Assembly (NCBI GenBank): GCA_012845835.1
Contig: JABAKD010000023.1
Coordinates: 18,515,027-18,579,026 of the forward strand
DNA: 64,000 nt
Source: Undaria pinnatifida
Lineage: Eukaryota; Sar; Phaeophyceae; Laminariales; Alariaceae
Direction: 5' to 3'
Under the pieces are notes generated by a model. The model did no database searches. It had not been told where the DNA came from and saw only the letters and a list, made by a program, of their open reading frames with translations. Below, piece after piece: positions 1 through 11,823 of the stretch. The position numbers were made by a program, and so were the translations under genes. Each line of letters begins with the position of its first letter. Position 1 is the stretch's first letter.

Positions 1-217
1 AGAAGGGGAAAAACATCATACTATTAATAGCAGACCCTAGGAACTGACTAAAGACGGCATTGGGCTTATAGAGGGTATCAAGTGCACCAATGGCACTGGG
101 CAGAGAGCGCAACAAGGCGAGGAAGTCAGGGCGACCTTACGCTAACTTGTGACGGCCGTTGGAAGGCCCACAAATTTCAAGACGACGATGGCCAGACTCA
201 GACTTGAGTCTCTTGGG

Positions 218-290
218 AAGGATGCCCCCCCCCCCCCCCTCCCCCTCTCCCCCCCTCCCCCCCTTCCCCCCTCCCCCCCCCCTCCGGCCG
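218..290. repeat. C-rich pyrimidine tract in LINE 3' region
   Basis: This is a nearly pure C/T run, G/A-rich on the LINE sense strand. It sits just downstream of the C-terminal coding part. Copy 2 has a comparable tract at about 62198-62245, so the tract belongs to the family and is not chance low complexity. Confidence 0.8.
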
Positions 291-441
291 CTTAGAGATG
301 CCGACGGTGGGTGGCGCTGCCGCGGCTTTTTCGTGTCGCTCTGCAGCTTTGCGTCTCTCCGTCTCATGCCATTTCCGCGTGAACAAATCGGCTCCCTCCT
401 CTACCCGTCGAAACCATCTGCCGGCTGCTTAAAGAAGCTTT

Positions 442-763
442 TCACCACCTTTCGAATTTCATTCCAAAGATCGACATATCCCCCTTCAGATGCACCAACC
501 AGTCCTTTTCTTGCCCTCCTGAGTAGCCCGTACCCCCAACAAGCTCCCCAAACATCACCCTCTGTGGCAGACGCTCCTCCCTCACACGCGCTACGAACCC
601 CGCAAATAATACCCTCCGTTTGCGCACTATCGCCTGTATGCTCTTGGAAGCTGTTTTGGCAAGCGCGTCGGCGTACGATAGGGCGTGGTCGTCGCGCTTC
701 CGCTTCCGCCATCCAAGGCATCGGAGGAGCATGGAGTGGTGAACCCATCGTAGCCTGTCATAG
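442..763 (-). pseudogene. LINE C-terminal region after reverse transcriptase
   Basis: This is the part downstream of the reverse transcriptase. It includes MLLRCLGW, a region rich in K and R, then LSYADALAKTAS and an acidic-aromatic end (DMSIFGMKFE). Copy 2 encodes the same blocks at 62318-62816 with conservative changes, which shows that this is the true frame. The frames overlapping it on both strands are shadows. Its function in the element is not known from the sequence. Confidence 0.75.
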
Positions 764-2749
764 TCAGGCGTTGGGGCTCCACGTCATGCAACGGTAGAGT
801 AGTGTCTCGACCACCTCGGCTTTAAGCAACCGCACCTTCAACCGTAAGCGCACACAGGGGCGATAATAAATTTCCATCTTGTACCGATGGAAGTACGCCC
901 AGGCCCTCTGAAGACGCCGCGTTATTTCAATGCTAAGGTCTCTGTCTGCGGTGTTAGCCCCGCCCAAGTGCACAAACTCGATTATTTGTTTATATACTTG
1001 GCTGGCTGCATTGACGGTGAACGACACCTTCCCCCCTCGTTTGGTTTGCAGGCACACGGTCTCTGTTTTTGCCTCGGATGCCGTAAGCCCGAACGCTGAG
1101 CACGCAGTCACGATCACCGTCATCATCATCTCCAGCCCTTCTGATGATCGCGACACGATGCCCGCATCGTCAGCGTACTGCATACCCCACAATCTCTGCA
1201 CCTCCTCCTCTTCCTTCCCCCCCCGTCCGTCGACTTTGCCTGTGCGTGAAGTGCCCTTCTTCTCGCTTTTATCCTTCTTTCGTTGGAGCTGCATCATGTT
1301 GTCCGTGATGGCTGCATCAGCGAGGAAGCGTTTCTCGGCCACACGCAGTACCGCCGTGAAAAACATGTTGAACAGCAGTGGCGCGAGCACGTATCCTTAC
1401 CTGAGACCTTGCCCCACGTCGAACTTATCCGTGTACTCTCCATGATCCAACCGCACGCATGCTTGCATGCCGTCTTGGAATTGGCGGATGACTGCGAGCA
1501 CTCTCGGTGGCACGCCAAAACGAGAAAGGACATCTCACAGAAGGGTTTGATCGACGGAGTCCTATGCTTTGGTGAGGTCGATGATGCACAAGAACAAGGG
1601 AGTGTCCTTCTTCCGCGCCAGTTCCTGCAGGCGTCGTACCACGAACATCATGTCAACCGTCGAGCGTTGGGGTCTGAACCCACACTGTGGCTCCGGCAGA
1701 ATAATCTCACGTTCGCAAAAGTCACTCAGGCGACCCGCATTGACTTTTAGAAGTACTTTGCCAGCGTGAGCCACGAGGGAGATGCCACGACAAATGCCAC
1801 ACTATCCCATCGTTCTTCTTGTGAAGCACCCTAATCGTTTCATCGTTCCATTTTTGCGGCATGCCACCTCTCCTCCACACAACGACGACGATGTCGTGGA
1901 ACTTTCCGAGAGTCCATATCTCCATCGTCGGCCAAGGCCCTTCAAGGGTTCTGCCGGGAGACCATCGGACCTTACCGCCTTTCGGTTCGCCAACGCACGG
2001 ATCGCCTCCTCTACTTCGTACCTAGACGGGACACCTTCCAGTAGTCTGCACGGGGGCCGCTTCTTAAGATCGTCCACAATGCTCGGATCAAGGGTCGGCT
2101 ACTTGGTGCTAAGCAATATATTAAGCCACCTCACCCATCGCTCGCGGATGAGGGCATTATCCCGCAGCAATCGACCATCCTCGTCGTTGATATACTGCGA
2201 GTTAAACGTCCTCTTCCCTTATACATCCTTCCCCTGTAGGTGTTTGTAGAAGCAAAACTGATCACCTTCTCGAATACGCCTTTCGAGTTGGCTGATGTAA
2301 TCTTCGAAGAACCTCTGTACAGCTTCCGCCCGCGTGCGTTTCTGCCATTTGGTGGTCGCCTTCAAAGCTCGCCGTAGACGACGATGGTTTGGAGCAGAAC
2401 GGACTCGTTTCGTCGCGTCTTCCCTATCCTGCCATCGTGTGTTCAACTCCGCTTTCGTCTCCTTGGTCTCACACCAGCTCCTCGGTACTTTTTTGCGCCG
2501 AATAGGGGGCGCTATGTCGGCCGCATTCGATAGTAGCGTCTCGGTTAGTACTGAGGTCATGTCATCAACGCTTCCGGTATTAGTACCGGGTATCGGGGAG
2601 GCCAGCTTGGCTGCTATCGCTTCTTGGAAGTTCATTCGGAGATGCGGGTCGACCACTAATCTTGGTAGATCAGTAGCTCGCCGGTTCTTGATGACTCTTT
2701 TTTTACGATTTGGTGCGACGCGGCCCAAAGGGCAAATTATTCTGAACAC
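764..2749 (-). pseudogene. LINE reverse transcriptase, frameshifted
   Basis: This domain copies element RNA into DNA at a nicked target. Visible motifs on the minus strand are DGLPAEPLK near 1960, the fingers block [14 protein letters not shown] near 1650, motif A DLTKA near 1570, APLLFNMF near 1385, and the catalytic YADD at about 1166-1177. Motif A runs straight into a TAG at 1562-1564, where copy 2 has the expected tyrosine. The conserved RQG block has TAA at 1397-1399 in place of the glutamine seen in copy 2. At least three frame changes are needed to follow the domain. The N-terminal linker lies at 2219-2749. Confidence 0.88.
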
Positions 2750-2779
2750 GAGGTTATGGTCTTACTCTAGCGCTTTTCC

Positions 2780-3586
2780 TGGGTGAGGTCCGCACAGTGA
2801 CATGACGTACCAATCGTCTATCCACTTGCCGTGTCAGTATGTAGCCAATCCTGTACTGGGCTTTTCCTCGGTTTGGACTCTGGAACGTGTACGGTACACC
2901 ACGGGCAGGTCATAGTACGCGTTGAGGAGGGCGAGTTTGTTGGCGTGAATCAATAGTCGCTCTCCGTTGTCGTTCAGTTCGTCACGTTCGTATGCACCCA
3001 ATACCTTACTGTCGGTCCGCCCGATCCCTCTCATGCCTTTACGGGCATTTGCGTCCATCAGGACAAGGAGGTAGCCCCTGTTGTGTACCCCTTTAACCAC
3101 CTCGTCACGTGAACTCCAAAAGTAATGTTTTTCGCTGGTGCTCTTGTCGAGGGTGGGAGCATAGCCTACAATGAAAGACAAACCGTTAGATTTCCGTTTG
3201 AGTTGGATGCGAACCTTCATCAATCTAGCACTGATGCACTCAACCGCGACGTCGCCCTTATCCATCCCTGCCACGATAGACTCTCTAACAGTTAATCCTA
3301 CCCGGTGGTTCCACTTCTTCTCGTGTTTCTTGAAAGCAAGTGTGCGAACGTTGTATGTACCCACGACAAGTTCCCTCGCTCTCGATCTAGCCCTTGCACC
3401 TGTGCGTATTTTCTTAGCAGCCCTTCGAAACCTCTTTACATCTCCTTTTCTTCCAGGCGTACGATTTCCTCCCTTACCCTCAGTTTTTCCCAAACAGAGT
3501 ATTTCCCCCTCTCCGTCTCCACTCGCCCAGCCCGGTTCTTGCCTAAGCACGAACGTCAAGGGGGCAGCATGTTGGTTATATGACAC
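2780..3586 (-). pseudogene. LINE APE-type endonuclease
   Basis: This domain nicks target DNA to prime reverse transcription. The 250-residue open frame at 2834-3586 carries the N-terminal TYNVRTL (residues 77-83), a central LMDANARKG with the catalytic D-A-N, and YAPTLD between them. The C-terminal part continues in another frame (ILTRQVDRRLVRHV near 2850) and ends with DHNLVF near 2750, the expected SDH-type motif with S replaced. A frameshift near 2840 therefore disrupts the domain. The start codon lies inside the 3572-3647 palindrome, so the true 5' end of the ORF is uncertain. Confidence 0.85.
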
Positions 3587-3647
3587 TACCCACTGGCCTA
3601 CGTAGTCACGTGACTACGTGGACCAGTGGGTAGTGCCGTATAACCAA
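3572..3647. repeat. 76-bp near-perfect palindrome 1
   Basis: The two arms pair around TCACGTGA, with centre at 3609/3610 and outer ends TTGGTTATA and its complement. Only a few positions mismatch. It abuts the 5' end of LINE copy 1. A related palindrome lies 225 bp away, so the two may be foldback elements, LINE 5' repeats, or ends of one small element. Confidence 0.9.
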
Positions 3648-3872
3648 TAAAATAAACGTTTGCGAGTCTGTCGATTGACTCTAACCGACTTCGTAACGGG
3701 GATCTCCGGGGCTCTCCCCTTGCCACGCACTACCGTAGTACCCGCGAGCAAACTATTATAACCTTTCACGTCTCCAGCGCGCGCGCTCGCAAAGACGTTA
3801 TTTCCTTTTTTCTTCACCCGGAAAAAGCGGAAATATGAAGTCGGTGGTATTCGAACGCACGACATATATTTT

Positions 3873-3949
3873 GTTGGTTATATACACTACCCACTGGCCC
3901 ACGCAGTCACGTGACTACGTGGGCCAGTAAGTAGTTGTATGTAACCAAC
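3873..3949. repeat. 77-bp near-perfect palindrome 2
   Basis: It has the same core (CACTGGCC...TCACGTGA) and outer ends (GTTGGTTA / TAACCAAC) as palindrome 1, with its own substitutions and a one-base indel in the right arm. The 225 bp between the palindromes contains on its minus strand GCGTTCGAATACC near 3850, close to a pol III B-box. No matching A-box was recognised. Confidence 0.88.
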
Positions 3950-4789
3950 TCAGCAGTCCCGACACGCCACGTCCATCTCCTTCCCGACTTTGGTGCTTGC
4001 TCACTATGGTTCGGTCCTCTCTTCTCTGTTCGATACGAGTCCCACGCTTTCCGCGGCGGTGACGCGACACTGCGTCTGCAGGCAAGACTTTCACCGCCGG
4101 CCCGGCCATACCCGAGCGCTAGTTCAACGCACGAGTAAGGTCGACGCCACACCCCCCCTCAGGAGCTCTAGCACGTTTCGGGGAAGCCTCAGGCCCGGGC
4201 ACCACCCCGGTCGGGAAGCAGCCATACTCAGCTGACGTTTTTAAAATTTTGGAGTACCACGTACCGATTCCATTACACCAGGTTTGTACATACCAGGTAC
4301 TACGAACACATTTTTGGTGAATTTGATACTGGTTCTGAGATTGAGGACACGGAAAAACGTAAAATTTCGAAGCTTTCAAGTATTTTGTCATGTTCGCGTG
4401 TCACGAAGCAGCTCAAAAGGTTTACCCACCGGAAGATAATTATTGTGTTGAAAAGTCATCATCTGGTACGCAGTATCAATCCAGGATAAACGAAGGTTGT
4501 CGAAGCGCACGACGACACATGAACACACAGGCAACACCGCATCGAACTTTACACGTACCATACTACTGTGCTATCGTCATGTACTCGTAGCACCACCGAA
4601 TTATTAGTTACCGCTTTTCACAAGGGAGTGTAATGGTGACGACGTCATTCTCTCCCCCAAGCCACAGCGCATCGAAATACACATTTAAGATACCTTGCAG
4701 CTGTATTTACACGCTCAGGAGTCTACAACTACTGCTACTAAGACTGTACTTTTTCACACGACAGGGTAAAGTTTTTTTCACAAAGTGAT
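3950..4789. other. No gene recognised
   Basis: There are short open frames on both strands but none resembles a known family. One copy of the recurrent TACCAGGTA motif lies at 4291. Confidence 0.5.
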
Positions 4790-5355
4790 ACTATCGTGAT
4801 AGACCGCTTCGTACTCGGGGTCGGCTCGAAGCGTGGACAGGCAGATTAAGACGATGTCCAGGTGCCACGAAGCACAGCAGATGAAGAAAAACACGAATAT
4901 ATTTCCCATACATTGTAGACCGAAGTCAAAGTAAGAGTAGAAGGGGAAAAAAAAGAGGTGGAAGAGGTGGAAGAAGGGGAGGTGAGCTGCGGTGCACCAC
5001 CTTTTCCAGGCTTCTCCCCGTGTCATTCCATAACTCAACCTTCTCGCTAAATGCCACAACAAACTCGTAATACACGCGATCGGAGTATCACACACAGCTT
5101 GCAAAGATGAGTTTCGACGAAATCTTCGATCTCACAGCTGGAGTGTATTTTCATTTTTTATAATAATATAGACCCCTTCGGTGATCCAAGAATGACCTTC
5201 ATCCACCTGGGGCAAAATAAAGTCGCTCCGTACTCTTACATTCGAAATAATATACATAATACTCTTCATGAATGCGTGTATCATGAACCATACCCCCGTG
5301 GATTACATTAACATATTGCTCACCAGACAGACTACAAATACTAGATTTTTTATCG
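4790..5355 (-). repeat. Low-copy repeat 'b', copy 1
   Basis: Bases 4800-5060 and 5160-5355 match, at high identity, the DNA at 12300-12652 and then 14770-14870. This copy carries about 100 bp (5060-5160) absent from the other. On the minus strand both copies keep an open frame of about 75 residues containing RLSYGMT, WKRWC and FYSYFDFGLQCM, but another frame is also nearly open. The frame may therefore not be selected. Element type is unknown. Confidence 0.75.
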
Positions 5356-6573
5356 CCCCCGCTTGTATGCCTGCCTCGATGGCAGTGCCTGTATCTGAAA
5401 CATTTCTGCAAAAATAAGAAACAGGAATTCCATACCCACTATAGAACCAAACACCCGCCTCCTGGCTGTGTACTTGCCCGAAACAACCTAATAGCAAGAG
5501 TTGAACAACCCAAAGAACGGCAATTTCTTAACTATACTGGCTTAACTTCCAGAAGCCTACCCGATAATCAACACTCTCGCCTTCCTGTCGAACGGTCATC
5601 AGTTACCGTACACCGAAACCAATAATTAAACTCAATCATTGTCCATGCATACCTCGTACACACAAAATACCTCCACTGGTAGATTGCATGTTCTCTGAAC
5701 CCCCGAATACTCTTTAGTTCGCCTTCAATCAACCAATTAAACATGAGGTTGACAGTTTCTTACTCCCCCAAAACTAAATTCCCACCAAAAAAAAAAACGT
5801 GACGATTTTGCACGCGATACTGCACTTTGTTCTTGGTACAGCTTGGTGTATTGCGTCGTCTTTAAAACTAAACTATGAAATCCCCGTGACATTTCATCAG
5901 TCGTTAGCACTCGGAACGAGCAACTTCCGATTATTTTGTCATGCTAATTCTCGTATACCTGGTATAGGTTAAGCAATATACAATTGACCGATACAGAATA
6001 AAAAAGACTTGCACTAAAAAAATAAAATATCACGAAAACTCCCCGCCAAAGAAAAGCAATGCTCTCTTGAAAAATGCAGCGTACTACCTCTCAATAGCTA
6101 CGACCTTCAATAATCATACATACACTTTTCACCTATCCGAAATGTTCAACCCAATTAGCAAAATAAAATAAAATACGAATTATTGTACGAGTATTGTATG
6201 TATTCAGTATATCTAAAATCCTCAAAAATTGAAATCCCCCTCGAAAAACGATCGTACCATTCCCGGAACGAATCCCTTCAAAGTCCGCAAGTCACAACGC
6301 TCCTACCAAAAGTAATGTACCAAATAAAAAATAAACCTGCCTCCATAACCCATAACAAAAACGTAGATCGACAACTTGAAACACAAGAAAACAAACACCC
6401 ACCGAACCACCCACGTTTTCGTCGGCGGACCGCACGTAGTACGACTTGCCACTTCTTCCGATACCCAGAATATGACAACCACCGAACCACCCAAAAGAAA
6501 AGGCCTATAAAAAGTAGTAGTCAAAATACGTATTACATCACACTAGAGCCTACAGAAACCAAAACCAACCAAT
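5356..6573. other. AT-rich stretch, no gene recognised
   Basis: A-rich on the plus strand, with short A-runs (around 5788-5798). A plus-strand 132-codon open frame at 6183-6581 is rich in K, N and T, as expected from A-rich DNA. I give it no function. Confidence 0.5.
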
Positions 6574-7338
6574 CTAAATAAAATCGGAAAATAACGAAAT
6601 ACGTGCCCTCTGCGAATAAGCTTTGTCTGGTAGGTGACGAGTGACCTTGAATCTCTCGCGCTCCGTCTCTCGCCTCGGCTTGGTCAGGCGACGACCCATC
6701 GACTCCGCTCCCCAGCTCACGAAGGTGCTGAGGATCACCCGCGTACCGATCCCCTGTAGCTCCCAGTCTCTCTCCCCCTTATTTTCTTCCTCGCCATGTT
6801 TTCCTCCGTCCCCCCAAACACCAAACCACCACATTCCAGAGGGATCTAGTCTCGCGATCAGAGCTCTCAGACCGACGAGCAATTCCTGTAGCGCTGATGG
6901 TGGCCACGGCAGCGATGGTACCTTGGCCGGTAGCTGCTGTTCCACATCGCGACCGTCTTTTTTCTCCACAGCCACCATCTCCTGCTGCTGCAGTGACGTT
7001 CCCCCCGCCCCCCCTGTCTCTTTATCCACCACATCGAACCCACAATATTTTTCCACAACAGTTGTTACTCCGTCATCTCCCGCCTGCCGCTGCTCTTCCA
7101 GCTCCATCGCCTCTGCGTGGGGCGATGGCAGCGACGGCGCTGGCGGTGGCGAAGCAACCAACTCCCCAACCTGCTCGACACGATGATCCACCTCATTTAG
7201 CGACGGCAACGGCGGAGATGGAGCGTTCCTCTGGTCCTCCTTTTCCTCCCCGACTTTATCCTCCATATTTCCTTCTTGCTCCTCCTCTACCATCTTGACT
7301 TCCCCTAACACCTGCTCCTCCTTTTCCTCCTTCTCCAC
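6574..7338 (-). pseudogene. Acidic, low-complexity open frame cut by hAT element
   Basis: This is a 254-codon minus-strand frame. The N-terminal third is E/K-rich (likely coil or disordered), followed by a P/S-rich part and a more ordered C-terminal half with LPWPPSALQELLVGLRALI. Its first codons are the GTGGAG of the hAT target duplication. It was therefore probably once continuous with the minus-strand frames at 11838-12435, although the two sides are now out of phase by one base in a GGA-rich repeat. No family is recognised. Confidence 0.35.
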
Positions 7339-7340
7339 AT
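7333..7340. repeat. Left target-site duplication of hAT element 1
   Basis: CTCCACAT, identical to 11838-11845. Eight base pairs is the length made by hAT transposases. Confidence 0.93.
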
Positions 7341-7354
7341 TAGAGGTGTTACCC
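7341..7354 (+). repeat. Left terminal inverted repeat of hAT element 1
   Basis: TAGAGGTGTTACCC, the exact inverse of 11824-11837. The opening TAGAGGTG fits hAT ends. Subterminal GGGTACCC and GAGTACCCGG motifs follow to about 7470, as also happens inside the right end. Confidence 0.92.
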
Positions 7355-8142
7355 GACGAGTACCCGGTTAAATCGGAAAAAAAATACCCGGGTACTCGCG
7401 AGTATCTACATCTATTTTGGGCGGGTACCCGGGTACCAGTCTAACAACCGGGTACCCGAGTACCCGGCACGTTATTTTCATAATATTTGGCCCTTAACGT
7501 TGCAACGGATGGACTCTAAGGGTTGTTCTACAGCGTTCGGCATAACATGCCTGTGGTACAACGGTTTTCATACAACATACCACCAAAACGACAGACTACG
7601 CGCCGCAAAAGCATCGTATGGTTAGTATATATGGGTTCGCGGGTTCAAAGCACATGCGGGTCAGCCATAATATAGCAAGGGACATGGGCAACATAAATTC
7701 GCGCCGCGCGCTGGACCCTTTTCTCCGGTCTTTGATGTACGAGTATTTATAATTCATATTATGTCATCTATAGATATAATTACATTTGTCCTCGAAATTT
7801 TTTTAAACCTTATTCACTTGGTTAATGGGACCTGCTCCGCTCTCAGCGCTCCCACTTGGAACACGCCTGCCTAAACCCCCCTCTCGGAGAACCTTCCCGG
7901 CATTCTTCGCGTTCCTTACTTTCTTCGCTTTCTTCGTTTCCTTTTTTCCCGTTTCTCTCTTTATTTTTTTCATTCCGTAACTTTATCCAACGTATGATCT
8001 ACGACTTTAGGGTGTTTATTTTCGTTTTTACCAACGCATGATCTACGACTCTACGACGCATCTACGGCGCAAAGTTGTGAGATGTTGAAGTTGACTGCCG
8101 GCTTTTTAGTGTTCTACAAGTAGGCACCTACTTTCAGCTCCC

Positions 8143-9317
8143 TACGCTGGCCACCTGTCGCCGTGGCGCTTCCCCACCACTTTACAACTCGGAGAGCGAG
8201 AAGCATGTCGTCTTCAAGCATCTATCGTAGCTCTCCTGCTGAAAAGCCGAAGCCCACCAACCAAAGCCAAGGAGGGGGAGGTGGTGGAGGCTCTGCCGGT
8301 GGCGGTGGTACTGCTGCACTGCTGTTCTCCTGTATGTAGTAAAAGTTTGGTCGGTGGGTGGGTGGAGGGTGCACTGCGTCGTCCGTGGTGGGTGGGTGGG
8401 CCGTTCTGTACGTGGGAAAGCCAAAGCCCACCAACCAAAGCCAAGGAGGGGGAGGTGGTGGAGGCTCTGCCGGTGGCGGTGGTACTGCTGCACTGCTATT
8501 CTCCTGTATGTAGTAAAAGTTTGGTCGGTGGGTGGGTGGAGGGTGCACTGCGTCGTCCGTGGTGGGTGGGTGGGCCGTTCTGTACGTGGGAGTCTTTTTT
8601 TCTGTTTCCTGTTTCATAAGAACCAACCAACTAACTGCGCCCCGCGTACCAGGTGTATATTTTGTTCGACGAATTCTATTTATACGTCCCACGCCCATAA
8701 ATAAACGCCAGTAAGCTAGCAGCTGGTTACGCTGGCCACCTGTCGCCGTGGCGCTTCCCCACCACTTTACAACTCGGAGAGCGAGAAGCATGTCGTCTTC
8801 AAGCATCTATCGTAGCTCTCCTGCTGAAAAGCCGAAGCCCACCAACCAAAGCCAAGGAGGGGGAGGTGGTGGAGGCTCTGCCGGTGGCGGTGGTACTGCT
8901 GCACTGCTGTTCTCCTGTATGTAGTAAAAGTTTGGTCGGTGGGTGGGTGGAGGGTGCACTGCGTCGTCCGTGGTGGGTGGGTGGGCCGTTCTGTACGTGG
9001 GAAAGCCGAAGCCCACCAACCAAAGCCAAGGAGGGGGAGGTGGTGGAGGCTCTGCCGGTGGCGGTGGTACTGCTGCACTGCTATTCTCCTGTATGTAGTA
9101 AAAGTTTGGTCGGTGGGTGGGTGGAGGGTGCACTGCGTCGTCCGTGGTGGGTGGGTGGGCCGTTCTGTACGTGGGAGTCTTTTTTTCTGTTTCCTGTTTC
9201 ATAAGAACCAACCAACTAACTGCGCCCCGCGTACCAGGTGTATATTTTGTTCGACGAATTCTATTTATACGTCCCACGCCCATAAATAAACGCCAGTAAG
9301 CTAGCAGCAGCTGGTTA
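8143..9317. repeat. Higher-order tandem repeat: 585-bp unit x2, each with 174-bp unit x2
   Basis: Bases 8143-8727 recur almost unchanged at 8728-9312. Within each unit a 174-bp block is itself doubled. As 174 is 58 codons, a minus-strand frame reads straight through (8222-8806 and 8807-9442), with repeated P/T/H-rich text such as TYRTAHPPTTDDAVHPPPTH and a W-L-W block. The G-rich strand has many GGGTGGGTGG runs that could form G-quadruplexes. Coding use is doubtful because the text follows simple-repeat DNA. Confidence 0.93.
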
Positions 9318-9529
9318 TTTTTAGGCGCCCCAAGTACAATCTTCATGGCAAGTTGTAGAGTCACGTGCTTGTCCAATGTACACTGGGTAGTCGGGTTCGT
9401 TTTCCATATACTGCAAGTAGTGGTGTACAACCACAATGCCATCTTGCGTTCGTATTTGGTGCTCTACCACAAGCAGCTGGTGGTGGTGATGATGCGCTAT
9501 CATACACCCGTTCTGAATAATAAATGTCT

Positions 9530-9765
9530 TTTTTTGTTGTATTCGCCCGCACTGCCAATCTGAACGGGACATCGCCAGCATGCTCGCAACACAGCACAGA
9601 GTAAACAGCTCTGCCCATAGAGCTCTTGGCATTATCAAGTCGCGGGCTTCATGAAACCATGCACCTTCTATTCCTGTCTCTTTCACATTTGTTGTGTTGT
9701 ACTCCTGGCGCGAGCGTAGCGGGCGGCGTCTGCCGCCCGCGGAGCAGAGCCCTTGTATCATATAC
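9530..9765 (+). repeat. G-family dispersed repeat, copy inside hAT 1
   Basis: It shares two blocks with 16720-16860, 38330-38545 and 38830-39030: one like GAACGTGACATCGCCAACA, the other GCGAGCGTAGCGGGCGGCGT. All copies end at GGAGC.GAGCCCT(T/G) and are followed by T or GTA. The common right boundary suggests a mobile element end, but no inverted repeat was seen. Confidence 0.7.
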
Positions 9766-10199
9766 TCCGAGTATATGTATCAGGTACGGCTACAATACAC
9801 AGCCGTGATTCGAGTACAAATACCCATATTCTACGATGATGCGGATGCATTAGCCCATTAAGAACTTAAAAACATATGCCACACTATTTCCAAGTAGTTT
9901 CTCCCCCAAAACGGGGGACCAATTCTGAACAACATATCCCACACTATTTCCAAGTATTTTGTCCTCAAAAACGGGGGATCAGTTCTTGAGGAGAAACAAA
10001 CAATTTAGGCAAAAATACGAAAACGATAAGATTCCCAGTGACAAAACCTCAGAATGTCTACGGCTTATTAATATTAATAGTAGGGTGTCACATAATTTGT
10101 ACCAGGTACCAGGTATATATATATATAACATTAGTATTCGGTAACCTCATACTCGTACCTGGTATATTTGTACTGTGACAACCTGCTGTAACCCGACGA

Positions 10200-11290
10200 A
10201 GACATTAAAAACATTATAACAGACACAAGCTCAGTGGTACCCACAAAACGAGTGCGACTGCTGCTGTAACCTGCTGTCACCTAAATTATGCAAATAACAG
10301 AGAGAACATTCGGTGGTAAAAACAAAACAAGAGGAAATGCGACTTCTGCTAAAACATGCTACGTAAAACTTAAATAAAGCAAACCAACGATGGGAAAACC
10401 CAGTTGGAAAACCTCAGAAACAAACGAATGGGACTGCTGCTATAACCTACGATTGCCTAAATCATGAAAACCTGGAGGGAAAACCAAGGGGGAAAACCGC
10501 AAAAATTAATGCGACTGCTGCTATAATCTACTAAACCCGAAAAATGCAAACCATCCGAGGGAAAACCAAGTGGGAAAACCTCAAAACAAAATTCGACTGC
10601 TACTGCTGCTGTAACCTACGATTGCTGTCAAGCATAACAGAATAACAGAGGGAACGCCCAGCGGGAAAATCACAAAATTAACGCGACTGCTGCTATAAAC
10701 TACTAAACCCGAAAAATGCAAACCATCGGAGGGAAAATCGAGTGGGAAAACCTCAAAAACAAAATGCGACTGCTACTACTGCTGTAACCTACGATTGCTG
10801 TAAAGCATAACAAAATACCAGAGGGAACGCCCAGCGGGAAAAGCTTCAACGAACCAAAAACAAAAGCGACTCTGCTAAAACATAAAGTATGCAAACCAGA
10901 GGGGAAACCCAGTCGGAAAGCCTGAAAAAAAAAAAAAATCGACTGCTACTACTGGCACCTACGATTGCTTCAAAGCATAAAAAAAACAGCGGGAAAGCCC
11001 AGCGGGAACAGCTTAAACGAAACCAAAACGAATGCGACTGCTGCTATACTCTGCTAAAACATAAATATACATATATATTATATAATAACATACATTTGGT
11101 ATATATATAAATAATGCAAACCAACAGAGGGAAAACTCAGTGGGAAAACCTCAAAAACAAACGAATCCGGCTGCTATTGTAACCCACAACTACCTAAACC
11201 TAAAAAGCGAAACGGGGGGAAAACACAGCGGGTAAGCCAAAAGAAAACGAGAGCGACTGGTGGAAGCATGAACCCTTTTGCAACTTAAAT
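10200..11290. repeat. Degenerate minisatellite, about 75-100 bp period, about 11 units
   Basis: Each unit contains a GCGACTGCTGCTATAACC-like block followed by GAGGGAAAACC.AGTGGGAAAACCTC-like purine-rich text. Block positions are near 10253, 10337, 10430, 10511, 10593, 10683, 10766, 10866, 10940, 11034 and 11166. A-rich spacers account for the variable length. It lies wholly inside hAT element 1. Confidence 0.85.
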
Positions 11291-11823
11291 CGATGAACTA
11301 CATTAATAAAAGGCCGGTAAAGCTTCTAAAAGCGCGAGTGTCACCGTCGTACTCCCCCCATCGCTGCTATAAATCGCCGTATCATGGGCACAAAGCGTTA
11401 TAATGCAAGGCTAAGGCGCACACAGCAGCCGCTGTCGAACGATAGCTAGCGCAAAAAATACGGGGAAGCCTAATATTGGTCGAGAAGCCCACAAGCGATT
11501 GCGCCACGCACGGTGACTAGCTGAGCCACCCTGGTGGACTTCAGCCTCCTCCGCTTTTTGGTCGGTGTTAGCCCCGAGACGTGAGGCATTGTGATACAGC
11601 ATTTCATTTTGAAAAGGGTTTCGTGGAGAATATATACGAAATACTACCCAGGGGACGTGATTTAGGGGATGATAAGGTGTCATCCCCGGAGTTTCCAACG
11701 TAAACCAACGGGTACCCGGGTACCCGGGGCCCAAATGCTCGGCGAGTATGAAGTGTTACTCGTACCCGTCACGGGTAATAGCAAGCCGGGTAATACTCGC
11801 GAGTACCCGGGGAATTGGCAAAA

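Larger units (their letters stand above)
1..3590 (-). mobile_element. Non-LTR (LINE) retrotransposon, copy 1, decayed
   Basis: Read on the minus strand this stretch gives, in order, an APE-type endonuclease, a linker, a reverse transcriptase and a C-terminal region, then a 3' untranslated part ending near position 10. No separate ORF1 was found. The order and the endonuclease type place it among APE-carrying LINEs; the clade (RTE-, Jockey- or CR1-like) is not resolved. Frameshifts and stops break the frame, so this copy is dead. The same 3' untranslated sequence and coding parts recur at 62000-64000 in the same orientation, which confirms a dispersed family. Confidence 0.9.

Noticed and set aside
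159..797. 212-codon plus frame opposite the LINE 3' end
   Set aside because: It is a shadow of the LINE C-terminal region and its pyrimidine tract, which are conserved on the minus strand in copy 2.
9321..9761. 146-codon minus frame inside hAT 1 as transposase
   Set aside because: It overlaps a G-family repeat and has histidine and valine runs from simple sequence, with no domain motif.
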